DNA of 64,000 bases from Chlamydomonas sphaeroides (taxonomy: Eukaryota > Chlorophyta > Chlorophyceae > Chlamydomonadales > Chlamydomonadaceae). The stretch covers positions 37,284-101,283 of the forward strand of contig BDDC01000106.1 in NCBI GenBank assembly GCA_001662425.1. The letters are read 5' to 3'. Shown piece after piece: positions 22,462 to 33,900 of the stretch. Below the pieces are notes generated by a model. The model had not been told where the DNA came from. It worked only from the letters and a program-made list of their open reading frames with translations, and did no database searches. Both the position numbers and the translations under genes were made by a program. Numbering within the stretch: position 1 is the stretch's first letter; each line of letters starts with the position of its first letter.

Positions 22462-25400
22462 ATGAGCACGGCGGCAAGACCGTCTCGCGCGGCGAAGGAT
22501 GCAGCGCTGCTCGCCAAGCCCCGGAAGGAGGGCCATAACGGTGCAGTGGTCGCTCAGCCAACTGAAAAGCAAGGTCGCATCACCGACACGTTCCGCGTGC
22601 ACAAAGGACCAGGTGCGACCTTCCGCGCATCCTCTTGCCATCCGCCGTGGCTTGACTCTCTCTGCTCCCCGTGCTGAACCCCGCAGCGACCGGGCACAAG
22701 AGCGCCAAGGCCGCGGCCGCACCGGCTATCATCGTAGCGCCCAAGCGCGTCGCAACGGCCACCGAGCGCACGCGCGAGCGGGCGCAGCGCACAGCCAAGG
22801 CCACGGCCGGCGCCGCCGGCCGCAAGCGGCGAGCGGCAGAGCCAGGCAGCGACGACGCCATGGAGGTCTCCTCGGCCGACGACGCCGCTGCCTCCGATGA
22901 CGCCGACGACGAGAGCGGCGCCGCCGCCAGCAGCGGCGAGGAGGGGGAAGCCGAGCAGCCGCAGCCGCAGGCGCAGCCGCAGCCCAAGGCTAGCGGCGGC
23001 GCGCGCGCCGCGCCGCTAGATCCCGCCGCTCCCTCTGGTCCGCAGCCGCGGCGCTCCGGCCGCTCCAAGCCCGCCGCCGCGCCGCCGCCCAAACCTGCTC
23101 CCAAGCCGGCGCCGGCGGCCGCGCCGGCGAAGCCGCGCCGCGGCGGCCCCTCGGGCCCGCGCTCAGCGGCTCCGCGCTTCCTGTCCAGCTGGACGCTGGA
23201 GGACGGGCAGTGCTACTCTGCGGGCGATGACGTGTACGTGGTGGAGACGGACCAGGTGCGGGCTGGGATCAGGTGGGACTGCACTGCTGGTCTAGCTGTT
23301 GTTGTTGTTGTTGCTGGCCGAGCTATCATAGGCTCTACGGAGCCCGGTACCTGTGCCACGCTTCGGCCTCGCTTCGGGGCTTGAGCTCGCGACGGCGTGC
23401 TGCGCAGCCCTAGCTTGCGTGGGCTGCTGCCATGTGCGGTGTGCCGGCGTCCAACGGCACCACCGGCGCCGCACCACAGGTGGAGCAGCTGCCCGACGAC
23501 AGTGCGGACGAGGACTGCTGCGTGTGCGGCAAGAACACCAGCCCCAACAGGTGGGGCTTGGGGGGAGGAGCTGGCTGAGGGGCAGGAGGAGAAAGGGGGG
23601 CTGGAAGGGGAGGGGGAAGGTGCCGTGTCCGTGGCAGCTGTGGCGGCGAGTTCCCCTCCACCGCCTGCACCGGCGCGCTCACGACGCCCCGCGCTGCGCT
23701 GCACTGCACCTACCCCGCCCGCCCCTTTCCCCCCGGCAGGATGGTCGAGTGCGACCGCTGCCTGCGCGGCTTCCACTTCCGCTGCCTCAAGCCGGCGCTC
23801 AAGGGCCTGCCCGCCGGCGACTGGCTGTGCCCCGACTGCGAGGCGGGCAGGGCGCCCAGCGGCCAGGGCCGCAAGCTCAACACCAACAGCCAGGTGCGGG
23901 CCCCGGCAGGGAGGGGTGAAGGCGGGGGAAGGGGCGCTCGTTGGGGCCCACCCAGCTCACCAGCACCAGCAGGAGTGCCTGGTGGCAGGCGCTGCGGACA
24001 GCCGGGTGCGGGCGGCGGCCACAGAGCAGTGTGGGCCGATGCTGATGACCGGGGTGCGTTGGCTTTAGCGGTGGGGCCAGGCGTCGGCTGCGCGCTGTGG
24101 GGTGGGGCGGCGAGGCTCGCCTGGGGCCTGGGGCCGCCCGGGGGGTGCGTTGTTGCAGCGGTGCAGCGGTGCAGCGGTGGTGACTGGCGCACTAACGGGG
24201 TAGTGCTGCGCTAGTGCTTGAGCGTGGGCGTCACCCTGCGCGGCGCAGCCACAGGCGCTGTGCTGCGCCCTCCACCCTCCGCCCACCTCGCTCGCGCCTC
24301 GCCCCGACGCCTGCTTCCACGACCCCCGCAGGCCTTCCTGTTCGGCACCAAGATCCTGGGCCTGGCGCGCGTGCTGGGCTGGCTCAAGGACAAGCAGGGC
24401 GAGGTGCAGGTGGGGCCGCCGAGGCAGCGAGGGAGTGGGGGCGGGGTGTGGGCGCTGTGGGAGCAGGGGCTGGGCTCGGGCTGTAGGGTGGGGCCTGCGG
24501 GGGAAGGGGCGCTTGGGCTTGCGCGCTGCAGGTGACGCCGGTGAGGCGGTGGGGGAGAGGGACCGCAGGGCGCACCGCGACTCCAGCGCAGCGGGAGCCC
24601 GCCTGCCGTCTGCTGCCTCCTCCACACCGCCTGCCCGCCCTGCACCCTCCCCTCCGCCGCCCCCCAGGTGCTGGTGCGGCATTACAAGAAGCCCGAGGAG
24701 ACGCACCTGGGCCGCCAGGTGGGCGCTGGCGCTGGGGACACCGATCCACTGCGGGGGCGGTTGCGAGGGCTGGTTGGCTTGCTGGCTGCAGGTCCGCCAA
24801 TGGACGCCTGGGTTCGGTGGCCCGCAAGGATGTCCGCCTCCCAGCAACATCCAAATTTGCTTCCCTCGCCCGATTCCTCCGCCTACTGCCTCGCCCGCCC
24901 CGGCCCCCCTGCAGAAGCACCACCACAGCCGTGAGGTGTTCCTGGGGGTGGCGGAGCACGTGGAGCCGTCTGGCTGCATCTGGGGCCGCGCCCAGGTGCG
25001 GGGCTGCTGGGTGGGAGGGGGGGAGGGGAGGGCGGGCGGGAGGGGGAGGGGAGGGAGGGAGCAGGGAAGGTCGGGAGGGAGGGGTGGGAGGGAGCGGGGA
25101 AGGTCGGGAGGGGTGGGAGGGAGGGTGGGAAGGTCGGGCTGCTGCGGTCACAGCCACGGCAGCCTGAGCTGGGAGAGCAGAGGCGAGCGGGGTAGGCTTG
25201 CTGCGTGTCCGCCTGCGGTGCCTAGGCCTGCTGCTGCCCTTGCTGCCCTGCCCCCGGCTGGCCTAGCCTAGCCCAGCGGGCTTGAGCCAGCGCGCTCACC
25301 CCCCCCGCCCCCGCACCGCACCCTCCCAAACGGCTGTGGCCAGGTTGTGCCGCCCTCGCGATTCGCCGCCACGGAGGGCACCGACGCCTACATCTGCGAG

Positions 25401-28400
25401 TACGAGTACGACGACCGCTGGAAGGTACGGCGGGCCTGCCGTACGGCGCAGCTCTCTACGGCAGCATCGTGTAGCCGGCGGCTTACGCACTTGCCCCGTT
25501 CCCTTCCTCCCTGCAGCGCTTCCGGCGCAGCCTGAACGCTGAGGACGGCGCCGCCGCTGCCGCCAGCGACGACGACGACGAGTGGGGCGCCTCGGCGGCG
25601 GCGGGCACCGCCGGCGGGCGGCGGCGCGGCGGCAAGGCCGCGGCCGCCAGCAGCGACGGCGGCGACAGCGACGCCAGCAGCGGCGGCAGCGACGGCTCTG
25701 ACCGTGACGAGGAGTACAAGCCGGTAGGGGCTGGGGCTGGGGCTGGGGCTGGGGCTGGGGCTGGGGCTGGGGCTGGGGCTGGGGCTGGGGCTGNNNNNNN
25801 NNNNNNNNNNNNNNNNNNNNNNNNNNNNNNNNNNNNNNNNNNNNNNNNNNNNNNNNNNNNNNNNNNNNNNNNNNNNNNNNNNNNNNNNNNNNNNNNNNNN
25901 NNNNNNNNNNNNNNNNNNNNNNNNNNNNNNNNNNNNNNNNNNNNNNNNNNNNNNNNNNNNNNNNNNNNNNNNNNNNNNNNNNNNNNNNNNNNNNNNNNNN
26001 NNNNNNNNNNNNNNNNNNNNNNNNNNNNNNNNNNNNNNNNNNNNNNNNNNNNNNNNNNNNNNNNNNNNNNNNNNNNNNNNNNNNNNNNNNNNNNNNNNNN
26101 NNNNNNNNNNNNNNNNNNNNNNNNNNNNNNNNNNNNNNNNNNNNNNNNNNNNNNNNNNNNNNNNNNNNNNNNNNNNNNNNNNNNNNNNNNNNNNNNNNNN
26201 NGCCACGCCCACATGGATGCAGCGCACACACGCACGCGCACGTGTGTGCGCTGCTGCCCACAAAACCCCTCCACACCCCGCACGCCCCCTCTGCAGCGCA
26301 ACACGCTGGACGGATGGGTCATCCGCAAGCCGCGCCCGGGGCAGCGGGCCGCCGGGCCCGGCACGCGCGGCCGCGGCGGGGGCCGGGCGCAGGCGTACAA
26401 GGCGCTGCTGGACGTGAGCCCATGCGGGCTGGCGGGGGTTGGCGTGGTCGTGGCCGGGTCGGGCTGCGCCAGTAGGGCCGCGGAGCGCCCGCTCCTGCCT
26501 CCTGCGTCCTGCGTCCCGCGGGCAGCCGTCCACACCTCGTGATGGCCCCCTGCCTCCTTCGCCCAACCGTTTGCCCCTGTGCGCCCCTCAGGAGGACGGC
26601 TCGGGGCTGCTGCTCCACGACGGCGCTGCCGCGGTGCCGCAGCGTGCGCCCGTGGGGCCGCTGGCCGCCGCGCGCCGCGCGCTGGCACTCAATGCGGTGG
26701 GCCGCGGCGCCGCCGCGGCGGGGCAGGGCGCGGGCGGCGCGGGCCCGGGGCCCTCGTCCTCGGCTGCGGCTGGCGGCGGGCTGCCGTGCCGCGACGGCGA
26801 GAAGGCGGCGCTGCGGCGCTTCATCGGGCAGGCGGTGGAGGAGGGTGAGGCCGGGCAGTCTGCGCGAGTGCGGGGTGGTCGTAGCGCGCGGCTGCGAAGG
26901 GCTCTATTCGACGTGCGATGCTTTCCACGGGTTTGCCGTTGGCTGATCCGCTGCACTCCGCACCGGTGTCCCGAGCAGGCGGCGACTCGCCCGGCGTGCT
27001 CTACATCTGCGGCGTGCCGGGCACCGGCAAGACGGCCTGCTGCATGGAGGTGCTGGGGGGCACGCGGGCGGCGGCGCAGGCCAGCGGCGTGCAGGTGCGG
27101 CCGAGGGGTTTGGCTGGGCGGCTGTGGGTGCAGGAGGCTGGCGGCAGCTGGCGAGCACCAGAAAAGTGCCCGGCCGCAGTAGGACAACGCGGAAGCCTAG
27201 TATGCACACCCCACACACCCTAACCCTGTGTCTGCCTCGCGCGCCCTGCCCCTCCCGCCCGCAGCTGGTCATCCTCAACGCGCTGCAGCTGCCCAGCCCG
27301 CAGCACGTCTACTCCAAGCTGTGGGAGCGCATGAGCGGGCAGCGATGGGGCCCCGCGCGCGCGCTGCGGGCGCTGGAGGAGGCCTTCTCCTCGGGCGGCG
27401 CCGGGGGTGAGCGGCGCGGAGGCACGGCGGTGCAGGGGCGACGATGCCGGCGGGTGTTCTCTTGGACCAGTGCCATCGCCGTGTTGTGATTGCCCTCAGC
27501 GTGTCGAGCAACCTCCCCTCCCCTCCCGCTCCTCGCACCCCAGGCGGCCGGCGGCACATGACGCTGCTCATCGTGGATGAGATCGACGTGCTCATCACCA
27601 AGGACCAGGCGGTGAGGCCAACGGACGTGGCATGCGTTGGTTGCCAAGCGCCAGGCGGCTGGTGCCGGCTGTGTCATCGGGGCAGCGGGGAGCGGGCCCG
27701 TGGCGTCCCCTGCCCCGCCCTGCCTTGCTCACAGCCCACGCATTGTCTCGCCTTCCTCCCTCGGGCCTCGCGCCCGCCGCCCCCGCCCCCCCAGGTGCTG
27801 TACAACCTGTTCGAGTGGCCCATGCGGCAGGGCTCGCGGCTGGCGGTGGTGGGCATCAGCAACACCCACGACCTGGACAGCCGCGTGCTGCCGCGCATCG
27901 CCAGGTGGGAGGGCGGCAGGGGGGGAGGAAAGGAGGAAGGAAAGGGGAGATAGAGGAGAAACGTGTGTGTGTTTCAGGGGTGGCGGGCGCCGCATGACCT
28001 GGGCTGCAGTCGCTCGAGCCTCCGTCCCCTCCTCCGTGCCTCCAACCCATCCACCTCCCACCATGCCCTCAGCCGGCTGGCGGGCTCCAAGCTGGCATTC
28101 AACCCCTACTCCTTCGAGCAGCTCAAAGAGATCCTGGCCAGCCGGCTGCAGGTGAGCGTCAGCAGGACACGGTTGCACATTGAGGCGCAGCGCGGGGCGG
28201 GCCCCAAGGCGCTCTCAAGTCCGCTAGCCCCTGCCCGCTCAGCCCCTGCTGCTCCTTCCCGCCGCGCACAGGGCGTCACGGCCATCGCCAAGGGAGCCGT
28301 CGACTTTTGCGCTCGCAAGGTAGGGTGGCACGCCAGAGCTGAGGCCCCAGCCGCACAGGGCGCCGTCCGCGGATCGCGAATGCCACACCTCACCCCTCGC

Positions 28401-29721
28401 ACGCCTATCCACATCCGTCATCGCGGCGGGCTGGTTAGCCCAGCACAATCCTGGTGCTACTCCTTTCCCTTCCTCCCATTCCCGCCAGGTTGCCTCCACC
28501 ACGGGCGACGTGCGCCGCGCGCTGGAGCTACTGCGTCGTGCCACCGAGATCGCCGAGGCCGAGCTGGATGCGGCCGAGCGGGCGGGCCGGGGCCGGCCCT
28601 CCGACCTGACCAACGCCGTGGGCGTCAAGCAGGTGGGCGGGGCTGCTGGGTGGAGCGGCGGCGACATTGGGGTTCGATGCGGGGAGCCCGGGAGGGCCCA
28701 GCGTGGGCAGCACCCAGTGCGAGTGCGGGGATGCGGCGTGGTGGGGCCAGCGCCGCAGAGCTGCCCGACACCGGGCGTGGCCTGCTCACCGCACCTCGCT
28801 CGCCGCCGGCCCCCTCCCCTCCTTCCCTGCCGCAAAGGCCACCGCTGCCATCAAGGAGATGTACGGCAGCGTGCACATGGCGCTGCTGCGGACCGCGGGT
28901 CTGCACGCCAAGCTGCTGCTGGCGGGCGTGCTGGTGGAGAGCAGGGCGGCCAAGCGGCCCGAGGTCACGCTGGGGGTGAGCGCCAGGGGGGCAGGGGCGG
29001 GCCGGAGGCACGGGCAGGCCAGACCTGCAAGTGACGGGGGTCTGCAACGACGGGCTTGGGCTCGCTGCCGGCACAGCGCGTGTGGCGCCGTCGCGCTTCG
29101 CTTGGGCCCTGGCGCCTTGCGTTTGCGCCAAGTGTGCGTCTCGCATGCCTCCCAACCCTTCCCCCCTCCCCCTTGTCCACTGTCCTCGCCATCTCTTGAC
29201 CCCTTGCTAACCTTTTCCCCTCCACCCACCCCCACCCCCACCAGGCGGTGCACCAGCGCCTCACCTCGCACCTGGGGCTGCTGCTGCCGGCCGCCGCGCT
29301 GCCGCTGTGCCGCTGCGTGGAGGCGGCGGCGGCGCTGGGCAGCCAGCGGCTGCTGCTGGCGGAGCCGGGCTGGCTGGGGCCGGGCATGAGGCTCAGCCTC
29401 AACGTGCCGCAGGTGCGGGTGTGGGTCGCTGTGTGCACCATGTGGCCGCCACCCGATGATGCACGTGTGCACACGCAACGTCATGCTTTCCGTGTCTTTA
29501 ACATGATGCGGCTCAGCCTCGAGGCATGGCTCTGGGCGTTGGGAGGCCACGACCTTGTGTCGGGGCATGCGGCGTGCAACGCTGTGCGCACCAACACACG
29601 TACCCTGACCTTTCCCCTGCCTTTCCCCGCCCTCTCTCCCCGCCGTCTCCCCCAGGACGACCTGGTGGCGCTGCTGCGCGAGGACCCCGCCCTGGCGCCG
29701 CTGCAGTGCTGCATCGTATGA
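22462..29721 (+). CDS. ORC1: Origin recognition complex subunit 1 (BAH-PHD-AAA+)
   Basis: Twenty-one exons (22462-22612, 22687-23255, 23480-23550, 23740-23893, 24332-24409, 24668-24718, 24915-24995, 25344-25424, 25517-25723, gap, 26297-26413, 26592-26844, 26979-27094, 27265-27406, 27544-27611, 27795-27904, 28073-28151, 28272-28319, 28489-28632, 28838-28975, 29245-29412, 29656-29721) encode 963 residues outside the gap. After a basic, acidic-patched N-terminus come BAH strands (CYSAGDDVYVVETDQ) interrupted by a PHD finger (CCVCGKN ... MVECDRCLRGFHFRCL ... WLCPDC), then the rest of the BAH (REVFLGVAEHVEPSGCIWG, AYICEYEYDDRW). The AAA+ core has Walker A GVPGTGKT, Walker B LLIVDEID, sensor 1 VVGISN and TTGDVRRAL; the winged-helix tail ends RLSLNVPQDDLVALL. 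ORC1 binds origins and loads MCM with CDC6. A PHD inside the BAH is the plant-type layout. Confidence 0.95.
25727..25793 (+). repeat. (GGGGCT)n hexamer repeat at an ORC1 5' splice site
   Basis: About eleven perfect GGGGCT copies begin within five bases of the donor following the acidic exon and run into the N gap, so the array is longer than seen. The G-rich strand is the transcribed RNA sense and could form G-quadruplexes. Confidence 0.95.
25794..26201. other. Assembly gap (N run) in ORC1
   Basis: 408 undetermined bases starting inside the GGGGCT array. Both flanking exons are phase 0, so the gap may be entirely intronic, but a phase-0 exon of the BAH to AAA+ linker could be hidden. Confidence 0.95.
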
Positions 29722-30978
29722 GCGGCGGCCGGAGGGGGGCGAGGGGCGGCTGGAGGGGGATGGCGCCATGGCAGGGTATCCTTGTCAGGTCAAGGGTGGG
29801 CGCCGCCAGGGCCGAGGCCAAGGGCGTCGTGTGCGTGGGGCGACGCAACGGCATCGTGGCTGGGGCGCGCGGCCGGAGGGGGGGCGGCCGTGGGATGTTC
29901 GTCAGAGCTGCAATTCCTAAGAGGCAGGGACTGGGGGGGCGGTTGTGGGCGGCGCCATCGGTGGGCGGGCCCCGAGGTGGAGGGGCGCCCGCGGGCTTGC
30001 TTGAGCGCGAGCGGACAGAGCAGAGGGTTGTAGTCACAAGGCACGGAAAGGTCGGGGGCCTAGCGTGGAGATCGGGGGCAGCGCGTGGCGGCGTGTGGCC
30101 GCTTGGTGCAGCCAGAGGGCTGCGGGGGTTGTGGGCGGGCGGCAGGTACCGGTACGTGTGCCGCTGGGGGAGTGGCGACTCGGGTGGGGAGGGGACGGGG
30201 TCGGACGTTTCGGGCGCCCGAGCGCCGCGGGCGTGGGTGGCTGTAGAGCAGGCGAGGACCAGGAGTTGTAGGCGTGTCGAGAGCCCGCGCTGCAGCCAGG
30301 TATGCATGGTGGTGGGAGGCGCCGTTTGTGGCGGAGGGGTGCTTCGGTGACCTTGGGTGCTGGCGGCAACGCCAGGGAGGGCCCCCGAGCAGGGGCTGCC
30401 AGGAGCCAGCGCATGCACGCATGGTAATAAGTAGATAGTCCGCGGTCGCGGCGTGGGGTTGGAAGGTTGCTTGTGGGTTGCAACTGAGCATGAGCGCCGC
30501 ATACTAGCGGCTAGAGCATGTGGACTTTTGCAGGGCGTCGGCCATGGAGGGGAGCGCCAGCGCGCTCCCTCACCCCGTGGCGTTGCTGCTTGAGGAGAGC
30601 GGTGGTCGTGTAGCGCGTTCGCGCGTTCTGGTGGCACAGGTGTCAGGCCCTGTAACGCCGCCGCCACACAACACGGCTGGCGAGCTCGAGTCCCGAGCAT
30701 GGTCCTGCACGGTGCGGCGCGGTCGTGTCGGTACGGCGACAACCGTCCAGGCGCAACAGCAGGCACACCCTACACTGGCCCAGCAGGTCTATTGGAGTAC
30801 TTTGCATGTTCTGTAGCACGGCACACAGACACCCGGCCTGTCAAGAGTTTAATTCAGGTCCAAGAGGGCAAGGTGTCACACATCCCCGTTCCCAAGCATC
30901 TCAGGAGCGACCCGCGGGCCTGGCCTACAAGTCAAGGCGCTGATATCGTCACAGTATGCTGCGGACCAGCATCCCACG
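29722..30978. other. Intergenic region between ORC1 and mTERF-like gene
   Basis: About 1.26 kb without a recognisable gene. Open frames on both strands are explained by high GC and lack conserved motifs. Confidence 0.5.
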
Positions 30979-33900
30979 ATGCCCGTCAAGCGCGTTACAC
31001 GCGCGCTCGTCGGCATGCCGTCGCGACGCGCCGCTCGCGCGCGTAGCGGGGCTGCTGCCGTCATGCCGCCCAGCGATACGGTAAGTAATTGATGTATTAT
31101 GATGCGTTAGCCAAGGCGGCGCCGAACACCGACTGCTCCTTCCACCCATGACGCGACCCAGACGATGCTCAGCGAAACCCGTTGCCAACCCGCTGCACCC
31201 GCCCCTGTCGTCCGCCGGCCCCACAGCCTTGTTCGGGTCAGCGCGGCCAGAGATCGAGCTGAGACGCTTGCCACCAACACAGCCACGCTCTTGACCCAAG
31301 TGGGTGCGCCAGTCCCAAGCGGGTACGCGTCCAGGCCAGCTCGGGAGCCCCCGTCCCTTCCCGCCCAGCACACACGCGCCCCGCCCCTCAGACCCTCAGC
31401 ATCACCCCACACAGCGCCAGTTCCAGCACAGGCGTGAAGGCCTCTGCCAATCGCAGCAGCGCCACCCTTCGCATGCGCTACGTACGTACGATGGCGCATC
31501 CCGCCGCTCCTTGCTTCACTCCGCCTCGTCCCCCGCTCCGCACCCACCGACTGCAGCTTTCGCCGGAGGCCGCCAAGGAGTTTGGTCCCAACAAGGCCCA
31601 GCGCGATAAGCTAGCAGCCAAGAACCCAGGTGCGTATCCACGGGCCCGCCGCGTCGGGTTGTGCACCCACATCCATCAGCTGATCAGCACCTTACCTGTT
31701 CCCACATCTTTGATCGCGCCGCCTTCTCCCCAGGCCAGCCCGGCCTGGACGTGGCCCTGGCGCGGCGGCCCGGCACCGCCCTGGCCATGAGCCCGCAGCG
31801 CTTCCGAGACATGGTCACGGCCTGGCAGGGGCTGCTGCAGGTGTGTGCGGCGCTGCCGTACGGGCTGCCGTACATAATGTACGGCGCATGGCGTACGAGC
31901 ACGCGCACCGGGCAGGGGCGGGCAGCAGGCAAAGGGCACCTCGCGGGAGCTCGTGGCGGACGTAGCGGTGCACCCCGCGCCGTCCTGTGCCCTCACCTCA
32001 CCTCAAACTCTGCATGCCCTCGGCGCCAGGTGGGCGAGGCGGAGGTCTTGACCCGCATCTTTGTGATGGCGCCCCTGGCGGTGAGCTGGGCTGCTTTGCA
32101 TGCAAGGAGGGCCGCTGCGAACGGAGCGGCCAAGGCCTAGGGCTTCGAGCATGGGCCGTCGCTGGGCGTCCCGTAGTCCCTCGGTCGGTGGCTGGCGCCG
32201 CGCATGTTGCTGTGGTGACCCACCTGTGACCCCAACTCCACACACCGCCCACCCATCTTCACCGCCTATCCTGCCGCCTGCTCGCTGCCTATCCCGTGCA
32301 GATGCAGTGCAGTGCCGCCACCTTGCGCGGCAAGCTGGAGCACCTGGGGGCAGCCCTGGGTGAGGCGAGGGATGGGGCGTAGGTGCTGGGGGCGTGAGGC
32401 AGGGCTTGGAAAGCATGCTGGGACCCGGCTTGTGGCGAGGCGTGGGGCCAGTTTCGGAGACAGCAGCTGCCCTTACCGGAAGCCGCATCGGACACCCGTC
32501 GCTAGCCAGCGGATGTATGCCAGGAGGGGTGTCCACAGCGTCCTGAACTTGCGCGCCCCCCTGGCTCGCTGCCCCCGCAGCGATGCCGAGCTGGCCCGCA
32601 ACGTGGCCACCAAGAACGCCAACGTGCTGGCCGGCAGCTGCGAGACCATGGGGCTCAAGGTCAACGCGCTCAAGGTGCGGTGGTTGCGGCGGTTGGGGGC
32701 GATCGAGGGCGGCTGGGGGCGGTTGCAGCGATGGCGGCGGTTGCGGCGGCGGTGGCCGTCGTCTCCTGGTGGGTTGCAGCGGTGGCGGTGGCGGCGGCGG
32801 CAACATGGGTGCTCCCTGCTGCAGGAGGCGGCGGACATTGCGGGCGGCGCCTGGGGCGACGAGTGGCACTCCGCCAGCCCCACCAAGGTGGCGGCGCTGC
32901 TGCTCAGCGGCGTGGGCGCGGTGCTGCGGCCGCGCTTCCTGGCGCAGCTGCAGGCCGAGGGCAGGTGGGGCGAAGGGGCGAGGGGGCGAGGGAGAGAAGG
33001 GGCGAGGGGGCGAGGGAGCGAGGGAGCGAGGGAGCGAGGGAGCGAGGGAGCGAGGGAGCGAGGGAGCGAGGGAGCGAGGGAGCGTGTGGGTGCTGGGCGC
33101 CGGCTTACGGCCGCGCTAGCGGTGTTCCGTAACTCCGTACGTACGGCAAACGCGTGGGGCCCCTGGCGCGAAGGGGCCAGGTGCCGCGGGGAAGGGACTC
33201 GGGGCCCCCAGAGGCGGAGCTGAGGCACTGTTGCGCCGCCAGCTGCCGCTGCCCAACCCCAGGCCTTTCCACTCCGTGCGATGGTCGAGCATGTGTGGCT
33301 CCCCCTGCGCACATGCCGCTACCTGCACCCGTCCCTGGCCGAAGCGGCCTCGGCAAGGCGTTCGCTGGCACCGTCATACTATCCCCTCCACCACCGGCCC
33401 AGGCGCTTCGCCCCTTGCTCAGTCCGCAAATGGCCTTTGCCCTCACACGCCGTCCCCTGCCCCTCTACCCGCAGCGACGTGGGCCGCGAGCTACGGCGGC
33501 CCATGAAGGCGCACATCAAGCGCCCGCCCGCCGAGTGGGCCGCCGCCTACCCGCACTACCCCGCCTGGCTCGAGGGCTACACGGGCGCGACGGGGGCAGA
33601 GTCGGAGGGCGAGGGGGATGAGGAGGAGGAGGGGAAAGGGGAGGCAGAGTTGCAGCGCATCCCCGCCAAGGGCACGGCCAGGGACAAGTCCAAGACGACC
33701 GGGCCGGCAGCGGGCGCGCAGGCCGTCCTGCCGGATGAGCGCGCCGCGGTGCTCGGGGGCGCCGCCCGCGGCATCGAGTGGCCGCTTGGGAGGCCGCAGG
33801 CGGCTCACGCCGCACAAGCCGGTGGCGCGGAGGGCGAGGCGCAGGAGGGCGCAGCGGCCGAGCTGGGCCGGGCGGCAGCGGCGGAGGCTCCCAAGGCAGG

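Noticed and set aside
28670..28700. Second T-arm-like sequence (GGGGTTCGATGCGGGG)
   Set aside because: It lies within an ORC1 intron and no cloverleaf can be drawn from the flanks.
29526..30350. Long plus frame after ORC1 and its antisense partner
   Set aside because: Gly/Arg-rich composition typical of GC-rich non-coding DNA, overlapping the last ORC1 intron and exon in another frame; no motif.
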